A stretch of DNA of 64,000 bases from JBCCMQ01 sp039179985 (lineage in GTDB: Bacteria; Pseudomonadota; Alphaproteobacteria; Rhodobacterales; Rhodobacteraceae), in assembly GCA_039179985.1 (NCBI GenBank), contig JBCDED010000001.1:91170-155169 (forward strand), read 5' to 3'. The translations under genes and the position numbers were made by a program. The stretch's first letter is position 1; each line of letters starts with the position of its first letter. Positions 43,906-51,787 of the stretch are shown piece by piece. The notes beneath the pieces were generated by a model that saw only the letters and a list, made by a program, of their open reading frames with translations, made no database searches and was not told the origin of the DNA.

Positions 43906-44650
43906 CCGTCACGCCCGCCGCCTCAAGCGCGCTGCGAACCGCGCGCGCCATCTCCACCGCTTCCGGCGTGTCGCCGTGGCAGCAGATCGTATCGATGCGG
44001 TTTGGCACCCGCTTGCCTTGCCCGGTGATCACCGCGCCTTCCGTGACCATGGCGACCATATTCGCCGCCGCGGCCTTGGCATCGTGGATGACGGCGCCGG
44101 GCAGGCGGCGGTCCACAAGCGTCAGGTCTTCGTTGTAGGCGCGGTCCGCGAATATCTCGGCCGCATAGGCACAGCCAAGCGCCTGCGCGGCACGTTCCTG
44201 CGCCGTTCCCGCGAGCGTCAGCACGGTGATATCGGGGTCGATGCTCAGCGCGGCGAAATAGCAGACGCGCGCCATCTCTTCGTCTTCCGAGGTCATATTG
44301 CCGAGCGCGCCGTGCAGCTTGAAATGCCGCACCCTGGCCCCGGCTGCAGCGGCCATGGCGCGGCTTGCGCCAAGTTGGTAGCGCATCATGTTGGCCAGCG
44401 TGTCATACGGCACCTGCATGCGCCGGCGTCCAAACCCCTGCAGGTCGGGCAAACCCGGATGACAGCCGATGCCGACGCCGTGTTGCACCGCCAGCCCCAT
44501 GGTTTCGGCCATTACGTCCGGATCGCCGGCGTGAAAGCCGCAAGCGATGTTGGCCGACGTGATCGTCTGCATCAGGTCCGCATCCCGCCCCATGACCCAG
44601 GGGCCGTAACTTTCTCCCATATCGGCGTTCAGATCGACGGTCAGGCTCAT
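43889..44650 (-). CDS. pxpA: 5-oxoprolinase subunit A (LamB/YcsF family)
   Basis: A 253-residue LamB/YcsF protein (starts SLTVDLNADMGESYG, then SANIACGFHAGDP, VGIGCHPGLPDLQGFGRR). With PxpB and PxpC it hydrolyses 5-oxoproline to glutamate at the expense of ATP, clearing spontaneously formed pyroglutamate. The start overlaps pxpC by 4 bases. Third gene of the transporter-pxpB-pxpC-pxpA series. Confidence 0.95.
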   Translation of the reverse strand: MSLTVDLNADMGESYGPWVMGRDADLMQTITSANIACGFHAGDPDVMAETMGLAVQHGVGIGCHPGLPDLQGFGRRRMQVPYDTLANMMRYQLGASRAMAAAAGARVRHFKLHGALGNMTSEDEEMARVCYFAALSIDPDITVLTLAGTAQERAAQALGCAYAAEIFADRAYNEDLTLVDRRLPGAVIHDAKAAAANMVAMVTEGAVITGQGKRVPNRIDTICCHGDTPEAVEMARAVRSALEAAGVTVRAFG

Positions 44651-45678
44651 GGGAACATTCCTTCCATGTCGGGGTCACCGGCGGTGACGCCGCCGATAAG
44701 CTGGTAGGACAAAAGATCTGGGATATCGCGCGGGTCGCGCAGGCGGGGATGGATCTGGCCCGGAAGCGCAGCAAGTGCGGCGCGGTACGCCCGCTCTGCC
44801 GCGACGGCCTCATCCAGCGTGACGAAGGAAAACCGCACCGCGGCGCCCGGCGGCGCTTGCGCGATGCGGGGCAGATCGGCTGGGATCACCGTGGCAAGGC
44901 GCGGGTAGCCGCCCGTCGTCTGGCTTTCGGGCAAAAGGACGAACGGCGTACCGTCGCCGGTGATCTGGATATCGCCCGAGACGATGACCTCTGACAAAAC
45001 GTTCAGCCCGCCCTCGGCGGCAAAGCCGGGCCCCGCCTGCGTCAGGCGCACGCCCATTCGGTTGGCCCGCGCGTCGCGGGTGAAATCGGTATTGGCGAAC
45101 CGACCGACTTCGGCTTGGGCGAAGTGGTCCGTCTGCAGGCTGCGCACCACGCGGATGACGCCACCCTGAAACCGGTTCTCTACACTGAGTGTCATCCCCG
45201 GCTCGGTCCTGCGAGAAGGCGCGCCCAGGGGCAGCGACTGGCCCGGCGAAAGTGGGCCGCCGATCCCGGCAACCATGTGCGTGGAGCGCGCCCCGAGAAA
45301 GGGGTCGGTCGCGATACCACCTGCCACGTGCAGATACCCATAGGTGCCAGCAGTCGCGGCACCAATGGTCAGTGTCTGGCCGGGCGCAACTGTGTGGCTG
45401 GTGTTCCAGGCAAGCGGTGCTCCGCCCAGATCGGCGCGCATGGGCGCGCCCGTCAGCGCGATCAGGATAGGACTGCCCTGGGCAGTGAAGGCACCACCTA
45501 TTCCGTTCATCTCGATCGCCGCGGCATCGGGCGCGTTGCCGACAAGAGCGGCGCCTTCCGCCAGCGCCAGCCGGTCGGCAGCACCGCTACGGGAGAGGCC
45601 CCGCGCAAGATAGCCGGGCCGCCCCTGATCTTGTACCGTGACGCCGGGCGCGACGGAAACAACCTCCAGCACGCTCAC
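44647..45678 (-). CDS. pxpC: 5-oxoprolinase subunit C (biotin-dependent carboxyltransferase family)
   Basis: A 343-residue protein of the allophanate-hydrolase-subunit-2/KipA type. Signatures are VTVQDQGRPGYLARGLSRSG, IEMNGIGG, and the C-terminal LLPESQTTGGYPRLATVI. It forms the catalytic pair with PxpB. It overlaps pxpB by 4 bases (ATGA) and pxpA by 4 bases, so translation is coupled along the operon. Confidence 0.95.
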   Translation of the reverse strand: MSVLEVVSVAPGVTVQDQGRPGYLARGLSRSGAADRLALAEGAALVGNAPDAAAIEMNGIGGAFTAQGSPILIALTGAPMRADLGGAPLAWNTSHTVAPGQTLTIGAATAGTYGYLHVAGGIATDPFLGARSTHMVAGIGGPLSPGQSLPLGAPSRRTEPGMTLSVENRFQGGVIRVVRSLQTDHFAQAEVGRFANTDFTRDARANRMGVRLTQAGPGFAAEGGLNVLSEVIVSGDIQITGDGTPFVLLPESQTTGGYPRLATVIPADLPRIAQAPPGAAVRFSFVTLDEAVAAERAYRAALAALPGQIHPRLRDPRDIPDLLSYQLIGGVTAGDPDMEGMFP

Positions 45679-46412
45679 GCCAGCACCTCGGTCTCGGCGC
45701 CACCCCGACCTGACGTGTCGGTTTCCCTGATGCGCGCAAGCTCGGCCTCGGTCACGGGCGCAAAGCTGATTTCATCTCCGGGTGACAGCGCGAAGGGGTC
45801 GGGCGAGGATTGGCGGAAGGTCTCGAACGCCGTCTGCCCGATGTGTCGCCAGCCGGTGGAAATCGGCGTGGTAAAGAGTACCAGTTGCCGGATCGCGACA
45901 ATCAGAGCGCCTTGGGGCACGCTGGGTGTCAGTTGCTGCTGGCGTGGGATGTTCCAGGCTTCTGGCAATTCGCCAAGATATGGCTGGCCCGGGGCAAAGC
46001 CCAGCGTCATGACACGAACGCGCGTCTCTGTAAGGTCGCGCAGGGCCTCACCGGAAGTGAGACCTGCGGCTTCTGCGGCTTCATCAAACTGCGGGGCGAG
46101 CGCCCCGCCGAATACAGTGGGGATTTGCCAGTAGGTGCGCCCGGGGGGCTGGGGGGCGGCGTACCAATCGCGTTCTGCCAGCAGGGTCCGCAGGCGGTCT
46201 TCCATGGCGGCATGGCAAACCTCGAGCGGATCGAATTCCACATAGACCGAGGCGAGCGACATGGAGGTTTCTCGTACGCCTGGCCATGCGGCGGCATCCG
46301 TCGCAGCACGAAACGCCAGCGCGGCCCGGTTCGCACGGTCCTCCAGTCGGTCTGCGAATGTCACGACCATGGCGGTGACGCCAAGGGAGCGGATGATTGG
46401 AAATTCAGGCAT
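45675..46412 (-). CDS. pxpB: 5-oxoprolinase subunit B (allophanate hydrolase subunit 1 family)
   Basis: A 245-residue cyclophilin-like protein of the KipI/PxpB family; blocks are YVEFDPLEV and FAPGQPYLGELPE plus the C-terminal SPDPFALSPGDEISF. ATG 46412 gives an 8-base overlap (ATGCCTGA) with the upstream transporter gene; ATG 46430 is an in-frame alternative. Neither has a strong ribosome site, which fits translational coupling. Subunit of the ATP-dependent 5-oxoprolinase. Confidence 0.92.
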   Translation of the reverse strand: MPEFPIIRSLGVTAMVVTFADRLEDRANRAALAFRAATDAAAWPGVRETSMSLASVYVEFDPLEVCHAAMEDRLRTLLAERDWYAAPQPPGRTYWQIPTVFGGALAPQFDEAAEAAGLTSGEALRDLTETRVRVMTLGFAPGQPYLGELPEAWNIPRQQQLTPSVPQGALIVAIRQLVLFTTPISTGWRHIGQTAFETFRQSSPDPFALSPGDEISFAPVTEAELARIRETDTSGRGGAETEVLA

Positions 46413-47343
46413 GGGCAGGTGGCGCACCATAGATGTGACGCATGAGGATGGGTGTCAGGTACATCGGCACCTGATAGCAGCCGATGAAGGTCAGGACAGG
46501 GTCGGTGATTCCGGTTGGCAGGGCCACGAGAAAGAGAGCGATGTTGCGGTTTCCGGCGACGACACTGACGGGCACCGCTTCGGCCACCTGTCCGCGCCGG
46601 CAGTGCACCGTGAAGCAAATGACCTGCATTCCGAAGTTGACGAGACAGGCCAGCGCCAGCCAGCCTGCGAGTGCCGCGGGTTCGCTGTGGAGCGCCGGGC
46701 CGACGGCGGACATGAGACCGACGACAATGATCGCCAAAACAACCGCAGCCAAGCCATCAAAGGCCGCGATGGTGTCCTTCGACGGCTTGGAGAAGACGAG
46801 ACGGCGCACAACGAACCCCGCTGCGGCGGCCCCGGCAATGACGATCGTCAGGCGCAGCGCGGCGGCGATGACCACCTCGAGGCCCCCGAGGCTGGGCACC
46901 AGCCAGAAAACAGGTATGACCGTCAGCGGTAACAGCGCGGTGCCAAGGATAAGGAGGCGCATGGCTGGCGCCGGGTCGTAGCCCAGCAGCGCCGTGAACA
47001 TTGGTCCGCCCGAGACCGAAGGAGCAGCCAGCGCCAGCACCACGGCCAGCCCGGCAGCGGTTCCGTTCACACCGCCAAGGTTCAGCCCGGTGATCGCCAG
47101 CACGGGTACCGCGACCTGGAAAGCCATCACAAGCCCCAGCGACGCCCGTGCCTGGCGCAGAGAGCCAAAGGCGCTGCGATGTCCGATCCGCAGCGCCGTC
47201 AAAAAGACAAGTCCCGCAACAAGGGCAGGGAGGGCGGGTTTCATCGCTGCAGCCAGGGAGGGCAGGGTGAAACCAGCGAGAAGCCCCAGAACGAGGCAAA
47301 GCCGCCCGTGGCGGGCAATCAGGCGCAGGCCGTCTCCGAACAT
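46405..47343 (-). CDS. BASS-family (bile acid:sodium symporter-like) transporter
   Basis: A 312-residue membrane protein with nine or ten predicted spans. The crossover segments ALAAPSVSGGPMF and VVAGNRNIALFLVALP match the discontinuous helices of the bile-acid/sodium symporter superfamily. It is the first gene of the operon with pxpB-pxpC-pxpA and overlaps pxpB by 8 bases, so its cargo may be 5-oxoproline or a related organic acid; this is an inference from context only. Confidence 0.82.
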   Translation of the reverse strand: MFGDGLRLIARHGRLCLVLGLLAGFTLPSLAAAMKPALPALVAGLVFLTALRIGHRSAFGSLRQARASLGLVMAFQVAVPVLAITGLNLGGVNGTAAGLAVVLALAAPSVSGGPMFTALLGYDPAPAMRLLILGTALLPLTVIPVFWLVPSLGGLEVVIAAALRLTIVIAGAAAAGFVVRRLVFSKPSKDTIAAFDGLAAVVLAIIVVGLMSAVGPALHSEPAALAGWLALACLVNFGMQVICFTVHCRRGQVAEAVPVSVVAGNRNIALFLVALPTGITDPVLTFIGCYQVPMYLTPILMRHIYGAPPAHA

Positions 47344-47454
47344 ACCCCTAGCCTCTACGACTGTGATAGTTCACGTCGCGCAGCTCTTGGCCACAAGGGC
47401 TTGGGTGCCGTGATTCCATTGATACAGTCTGGCAGGGACTGACACTACGTCAAG

Positions 47455-47481
47455 AAATTGTTGACAATTTATCGACAATTT
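47455..47481. promoter_or_regulatory. operator-like dyad and direct repeat upstream of the MarR gene
   Basis: AAATTG (47455-47460) and CAATTT (47465-47470) form a perfect dyad around TTGA, and GACAATTT occurs twice (47463-47470 and 47474-47481, 11-base period). This lies 15 bases before the MarR-type ATG and between it and the divergent transporter/pxp operon. It has the size of a MarR or GntR-type operator, and TTGACA could also be part of a -35 element. Confidence 0.55.
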
Positions 47482-47495
47482 GGCGTTGTTTCCCT

Positions 47496-48011
47496 ATGAC
47501 ACGGAACGCGCTTGGTCCGGTGGTTTCCTCGGCGCATTTGGCGGCGGGTACCTTTCCGGAGATGTCGGAACTGGAGTTCGGCCTCATCATCGCTGGCCAT
47601 GCGTTCCAGCGGTGGTGCGTGCGCGCCATGGCGGCTGCGGGCTATCCGGACCTGTCGCCGCTGGAGGTACTAGTGTTGCACTCCGTGCGCCACCGCGGGC
47701 GTCCCAAGAAGCTGGCCGATATCTGCGTGGTCTTGAATGTCGAGGACACACATACGGTAACCTATGCGATCAAGAAACTCGAAAAGGCCGGGCTGGTGCG
47801 GGACGGGCGGAGCGGGAAGGAAAAGACAGTCGAGGCCACCGACCAGGGGGCGGAGGCCTGCGACCGCTACCGCGACGTGCGCGAGGGGCTCTTGCTGGGG
47901 ACAATCGCCGAAATGGGTATCCGTCCCGAACAGGTCAGCGACGTGGCCGCGCTCTTGCGCTCGGTGTCGGGTCAATACGATCAGGCGGCGCGGGCTGCCG
48001 CGGCTTACTGA
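47496..48011 (+). CDS. MarR-family winged-helix transcriptional regulator
   Basis: A 171-residue regulator with a MarR-like winged helix from about residue 45 to 125 (LSPLEVLVLHSVRHRG as the first helices, KKLADICVVLNVEDTHTVTYAIKKL as helix-turn-helix, then the wing EKAGLVRDGRSGKEKTVEAT). It resembles the predicted winged-helix group beside 5-oxoproline or purine genes in Rhodobacterales. Divergent from the transporter/pxp operon, so local repression of that operon is the likely job. Confidence 0.87.
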   Translation: MTRNALGPVVSSAHLAAGTFPEMSELEFGLIIAGHAFQRWCVRAMAAAGYPDLSPLEVLVLHSVRHRGRPKKLADICVVLNVEDTHTVTYAIKKLEKAGLVRDGRSGKEKTVEATDQGAEACDRYRDVREGLLLGTIAEMGIRPEQVSDVAALLRSVSGQYDQAARAAAAY

Positions 48012-49465
48012 GCGCGCGCTACCGGCAGGCTCAGAGTAAAGGTCGCGCCAAGGCCCTCGCGGCTGTCAACGCGGATGCTGCCGCCATGGGCCGTCAGGAT
48101 TCTGTGGCAGAAGGCCAGTCCGACACCGGTGCCCTTGCCCGACCGCTTTGTGGTGAAGAGCGGATCGAACACCCGCGCCCGCACGTCCTTTGGGATGCCA
48201 GGTCCATCGTCGGTAACCGCAATCTCTACCAGGTCACGATCTGCCAAGGCCACTGCGCGAAGTGTGACGCGTTCACCCGTGCCAGAGCCATCGATGGCAT
48301 GCTCGGCATTCGTGATGAGGTTCACCAGAACCTGCACCATCTGTACCTCATCCGCCATGACCGGCGGCAGCCCCGATGGCACGTCAATCTCAAGCGCGAT
48401 CCGGTCATGGGGCGCGCCGTCGCGGTAGGTATCCGCAGCGGTCTCGATCAAATCGCGCGCGCTGACGCCGGTAATCTCCAGCGGTTGCTCGCGCGCCAGA
48501 GCCAGAAACCCGCGGACGATGGCGACGCAACGCTCGGCGGCATCGGAAAGTTTGTCCACCCGGCGCCGCGTCTGTGGGGCGATTTCGTCTTCCCTGAGCA
48601 TCGTTGCATTGCCGAGGATGATCGAGAGCGGGTTGTTGAGCTCATGGGCCACGCCCGCCAGAAGCTCGCCAAGGGCTGACAGCTTCTCCGAGATGAAAAT
48701 CTGTTCCCGCTGACGCTCGATCTCGCTTTGCATGGACAGTTCGTCGGTCAAGTCCAGCATGTTGGCGACCACGACTTCTTCGCCGCGGTAGTCGATCAGC
48801 CGCGCCGAGATTGACGCCGGAAACGACGATCCGTCGCGGCGGCATCCGGTCACGCGCATGTCGTCGACCCGCGCGTCGGGCAAGAGCGCCGTCAGGAAAT
48901 CGGCGCGTTCTTCGGGATGGGCAAAGTGTTCGCGGCTGTTGCGCGTAGTGCCAAAAAGCTCCGTTGCCGCGGGTGAGCGGTACATGATTTGCCCGTCGCC
49001 GATCCGGACCATCGTCAGGTTGGCTGGACAGGCCTCCAGTACCTTCGACATCAGCTGCTCTGCCTCGCGCTCTGCTTCGCGCGTCTCTTCGTCGTCGACG
49101 CCGTGGCGTTGCATCAGAGCAAAGCCACCATCGGACAGCGCGGCAAGTCGCAGCTCAAAAGAACGGCCGCCTCCCAGACGCATGGCAAAGGCTGCCGGCG
49201 GCTCGGTATCGTCGAGTTGTGTGTTTTCGATGATCCTGAGACGGTTCGCAGCCTCCTCTGTCAGGGTGCCATGGCGCGCAGCCTCCAGCAGAAAGATATC
49301 CCAACTGGTTCCCGCGCGGGCGAAATCGCCGGCGGCGCTGTGAAAGCCCGCGAAGGCAGCGTTGGCCGCACGCATGACGGCGCCATCATCAAAAAGCGCG
49401 ATGGCCTCCTCGGTGAGGTCCAGAAGCTCGCTGTCGGGCAAGCCCTGCCCGGCGCCATTGGCCAT
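48005..49465 (-). CDS. PAS-domain sensor histidine kinase
   Basis: A 486-residue soluble kinase without membrane spans. PAS-like regions are at about 15-110 and 140-245 (MVRIGDGQIMYRSPAATELFG), a HisKA dimerisation domain has the phospho-acceptor in AGVAHELNNPL (His about 283), and an HATPase domain has N-box NLITNAEHAI, G1 DDGPGIP and G2 GTGVGLAFCHRIL. No response regulator is adjacent. It starts 2 bases after the PAS-cyclase gene stop, third in the globin-cyclase-kinase operon, which suggests heme- or redox-linked input. It is convergent with the MarR gene. Confidence 0.92.
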   Translation of the reverse strand: MANGAGQGLPDSELLDLTEEAIALFDDGAVMRAANAAFAGFHSAAGDFARAGTSWDIFLLEAARHGTLTEEAANRLRIIENTQLDDTEPPAAFAMRLGGGRSFELRLAALSDGGFALMQRHGVDDEETREAEREAEQLMSKVLEACPANLTMVRIGDGQIMYRSPAATELFGTTRNSREHFAHPEERADFLTALLPDARVDDMRVTGCRRDGSSFPASISARLIDYRGEEVVVANMLDLTDELSMQSEIERQREQIFISEKLSALGELLAGVAHELNNPLSIILGNATMLREDEIAPQTRRRVDKLSDAAERCVAIVRGFLALAREQPLEITGVSARDLIETAADTYRDGAPHDRIALEIDVPSGLPPVMADEVQMVQVLVNLITNAEHAIDGSGTGERVTLRAVALADRDLVEIAVTDDGPGIPKDVRARVFDPLFTTKRSGKGTGVGLAFCHRILTAHGGSIRVDSREGLGATFTLSLPVARAQ

Positions 49466-49467
49466 GG

Positions 49468-50493
49468 CTAGACCTGATGCTCTGGCTCGGCCCGTTCGGT
49501 CAACTCCATGACCACGCCGCCATCGCCAATCTCAGTGAGCAGAAAACGGCTGTCGAGAAGGTCCGACAGGCTGGTCTGCGCCGCAATCGTCATCTCGCCG
49601 GCCATGCCGCGCGCGGCAAGGGCGTCGGCCACGGCAGGGCCGAAGACGTCATAGATGTACTTCTGTACACCGACAACCGAACCGATCACGGGCCCGGAGG
49701 CCAGTCCGATCCGCGCCTGCCACTTGATCGGATGGCTTTCGTTGCGCCGCTCAAGGTACCGCAGGAACCGCACGCCCGCATTGGCAACCGACCCGGCGTG
49801 GTCGCGCACGGGGTCTGGCACACCAGAGACGGCGAAGTAGCTGTCACCGGAGGTGCGCACGCGCTCGCAGCCAAACTGCTCGCCAATGCGGTCGAAGGCG
49901 GTGAAGATGTCGTTGAGATCGCTGACGATCACGGCCGGATCATGGGCCGACAGGATGACGTCGAAATCCTTGAAATCGAGCGCCAGAACCGAGACCGACT
50001 CGAAGACGCGTGGCGAGACCACGCCGAAGGTTTTGTATTCCTCATAGGCCGACCGCGGCATCATGTTGAGAAGCAGCTTTTCCACCTGCTCCTTTTCGCG
50101 TTTCAGCTCATGGGTGTTGCGTTCCACCATCATGGAATACGAGTCGATCATCGACTCCAGTTCCTTGATGCGCGTGATGTTCTGGCACACAAGAACCGCG
50201 ATGTTGCCGTCGTTGCCAAGCGCCCTGTTGAACTCCAGTGCGACACTCATGGTCCGGCGCCGCAGCTTAAAGGTGGCCTCGGCCGTGTGCCGCCCGCCTT
50301 CGGTGATACTGCCCGCGATGGCGGCTACGTCGATTTGCGGGAAGAGCTCTCCAAGCTGTGCGCCGCTTTCCTCGCCGAACCACTCCGAGAAGGTGTCATT
50401 GCGAAAGAGGATGGCAAATGTGTCTAGGTCGACCAGGGCCACGCCGACGCCAATGGCGCGCAGCAGCTGTTCGTTGATAGCTTCGATGGACAT
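49468..50493 (-). CDS. PAS-linked class III adenylate/guanylate cyclase-like protein
   Basis: A 341-residue soluble protein: PAS domain (about residues 8-110), a coiled-coil linker (112-145) and a class III nucleotide cyclase domain (about 165-330). The two metal aspartates are retained (Asp173 in LALDFKDF, Asp217 in RTSGDSYFAVSG), and the YDVFG segment is clear. The positions of the transition-state Asn and Arg are Ala289 and Ala293, so it looks catalytically degenerate or needs a partner. It lies one base after the globin gene and 2 bases before the kinase gene. Confidence 0.88.
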   Translation of the reverse strand: MSIEAINEQLLRAIGVGVALVDLDTFAILFRNDTFSEWFGEESGAQLGELFPQIDVAAIAGSITEGGRHTAEATFKLRRRTMSVALEFNRALGNDGNIAVLVCQNITRIKELESMIDSYSMMVERNTHELKREKEQVEKLLLNMMPRSAYEEYKTFGVVSPRVFESVSVLALDFKDFDVILSAHDPAVIVSDLNDIFTAFDRIGEQFGCERVRTSGDSYFAVSGVPDPVRDHAGSVANAGVRFLRYLERRNESHPIKWQARIGLASGPVIGSVVGVQKYIYDVFGPAVADALAARGMAGEMTIAAQTSLSDLLDSRFLLTEIGDGGVVMELTERAEPEHQV

Positions 50494-50494
50494 G

Positions 50495-50854
50495 TCAGGA
50501 CTTGATCAGAAGCCCGCGCCGTTCCTCGAAGGCGCCGAGCACGGTGTCGATGTCCTCGGGGTCGACCGAGAACTCTTTCAGCGTCTCGGTCACGAGTTCC
50601 TTAAGGCGCTCGAAATGGACGTGTTCAATCGTCAGATGCCGGTGCGCTGCAGCAATATGGGAATCCGTGAAAGAGGCAGGCCCGCCCATCAGCGACGAGA
50701 CAAACTTGGTCTGGTGATCGATGAGTTTGGGCAGGTCCACATCGTCAAAGAACGGACCCACATCGTCATCTTCCAGCAGGCGGTCGTACAGGGTCATCAC
50801 AATACGCGAGACGGTCGAAAATCCGCCGTACTTGTCAAAAAGTGTCTTTTCCAT
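50495..50854 (-). CDS. glbN: group I truncated hemoglobin
   Basis: A 119-residue two-on-two globin. The helix B tyrosine is Tyr23 (TLYDRLLEDDDVGPFF), the family GGP turn is at 57-59, and the proximal heme histidine is His71 in AAAHRHLTI. ATG 50854 follows GAGGGGA by eight bases. Group I members bind O2, CO and NO, and act in NO detoxification or sensing. As first gene of an operon with a PAS-cyclase and a PAS histidine kinase it may supply the gas-sensing heme in trans. Confidence 0.92.
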   Translation of the reverse strand: MEKTLFDKYGGFSTVSRIVMTLYDRLLEDDDVGPFFDDVDLPKLIDHQTKFVSSLMGGPASFTDSHIAAAHRHLTIEHVHFERLKELVTETLKEFSVDPEDIDTVLGAFEERRGLLIKS

Positions 50855-50883
50855 TTCAAATCCCCTCAAGGGTCGGGCGCAGT

Positions 50884-51693
50884 TTACGCGGCGGCCTGCC
50901 TTTGGTCACTGTGCCATCCTGCTGCCGAGCGGACAAGAAAATCGCCGATGGCAGGGTGACTTACGTGCGGGTCGCTGAGATGCGGCAGGTGTCCGGCGCC
51001 ATCGATGCGGTGAATTTCAGCATTCGGCAACCGCGCCGCGAGCGCCGTGCCCACCTGCGCCATCTCGGGCGCTGAGGCCGTGCCGAACTGCATTAGGACC
51101 GGTGCAGCGATGGTAGCGAATTCGGGGCGCCTCGTTTTCATTTCCATCAGCGCGGCGAAGTCACCCATGACCCGCCCGGCAAAGCGCGCCGTGTTCTGCT
51201 GAAATGCAAGGCTCGACCGGGTCCAGGCGCCCGCGCCGAACCAGAAATCGATGAAGCGGGCCGAGGCGGCATAGGCATCCCCCTCTTCCAGCGCCACGCG
51301 GGCGGAGCGACCCATGGCCTCAAATCGGTCCGCCGTGTCCGTCTCGAAGAACGCAACAGGCTCGATCAGCGTGAGCGAGGCGACGCGCGCCGGGAACCGC
51401 GCGGCGATGTCCAACGCCACAACAGCGCCGAAGGAGTGGCCGACCAGGTGAAGCGCTGTCGTTCCGGAAAGAACGCCTGCCATCAGAGAATCGGCGCGTT
51501 CGGTGACGGTCATGTCCGGGGCATCGTCGCGCCCGTAGCCGGGCATCCTTGGGGCGAGCGTTTGGTGCCGGCCGCCGAGGAACTCGGACAGACCTGTCCA
51601 CTGCCTCGGCCCGCTGGCCGAGCCATGGAGCATTACGACCGGCAGGTCCTGGGGGTGCGGTTGAAGAAACGGGCGGTGGTCGATACGGGCCAT
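50884..51693 (-). CDS. alpha/beta hydrolase
   Basis: A 269-residue hydrolase: oxyanion loop VVMLHGSASGPRQW, nucleophile elbow LVGHSFGAVVAL (Ser about residue 101), acid in the VLMQFG...SAPEMAQ region, and histidine in GAGHLPHLSDPH. Substrate unknown; resembles small-molecule esterases and ring-cleavage hydrolases. ATG 51693 is used because the frame upstream of it overlaps sequence with no conserved content. It follows two flavoenzymes on the same strand. Confidence 0.87.
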   Translation of the reverse strand: MARIDHRPFLQPHPQDLPVVMLHGSASGPRQWTGLSEFLGGRHQTLAPRMPGYGRDDAPDMTVTERADSLMAGVLSGTTALHLVGHSFGAVVALDIAARFPARVASLTLIEPVAFFETDTADRFEAMGRSARVALEEGDAYAASARFIDFWFGAGAWTRSSLAFQQNTARFAGRVMGDFAALMEMKTRRPEFATIAAPVLMQFGTASAPEMAQVGTALAARLPNAEIHRIDGAGHLPHLSDPHVSHPAIGDFLVRSAAGWHSDQRQAAA

Positions 51694-51787
51694 GGGTCTA
51701 TCCAGTTCATTCGTGTGTCTGGAGCCCTTTTCGTGGCCTCCTGTTTCACCGCGATGTCGCCGCAGGGCGCGTTCTGTTTCGTTTGTT

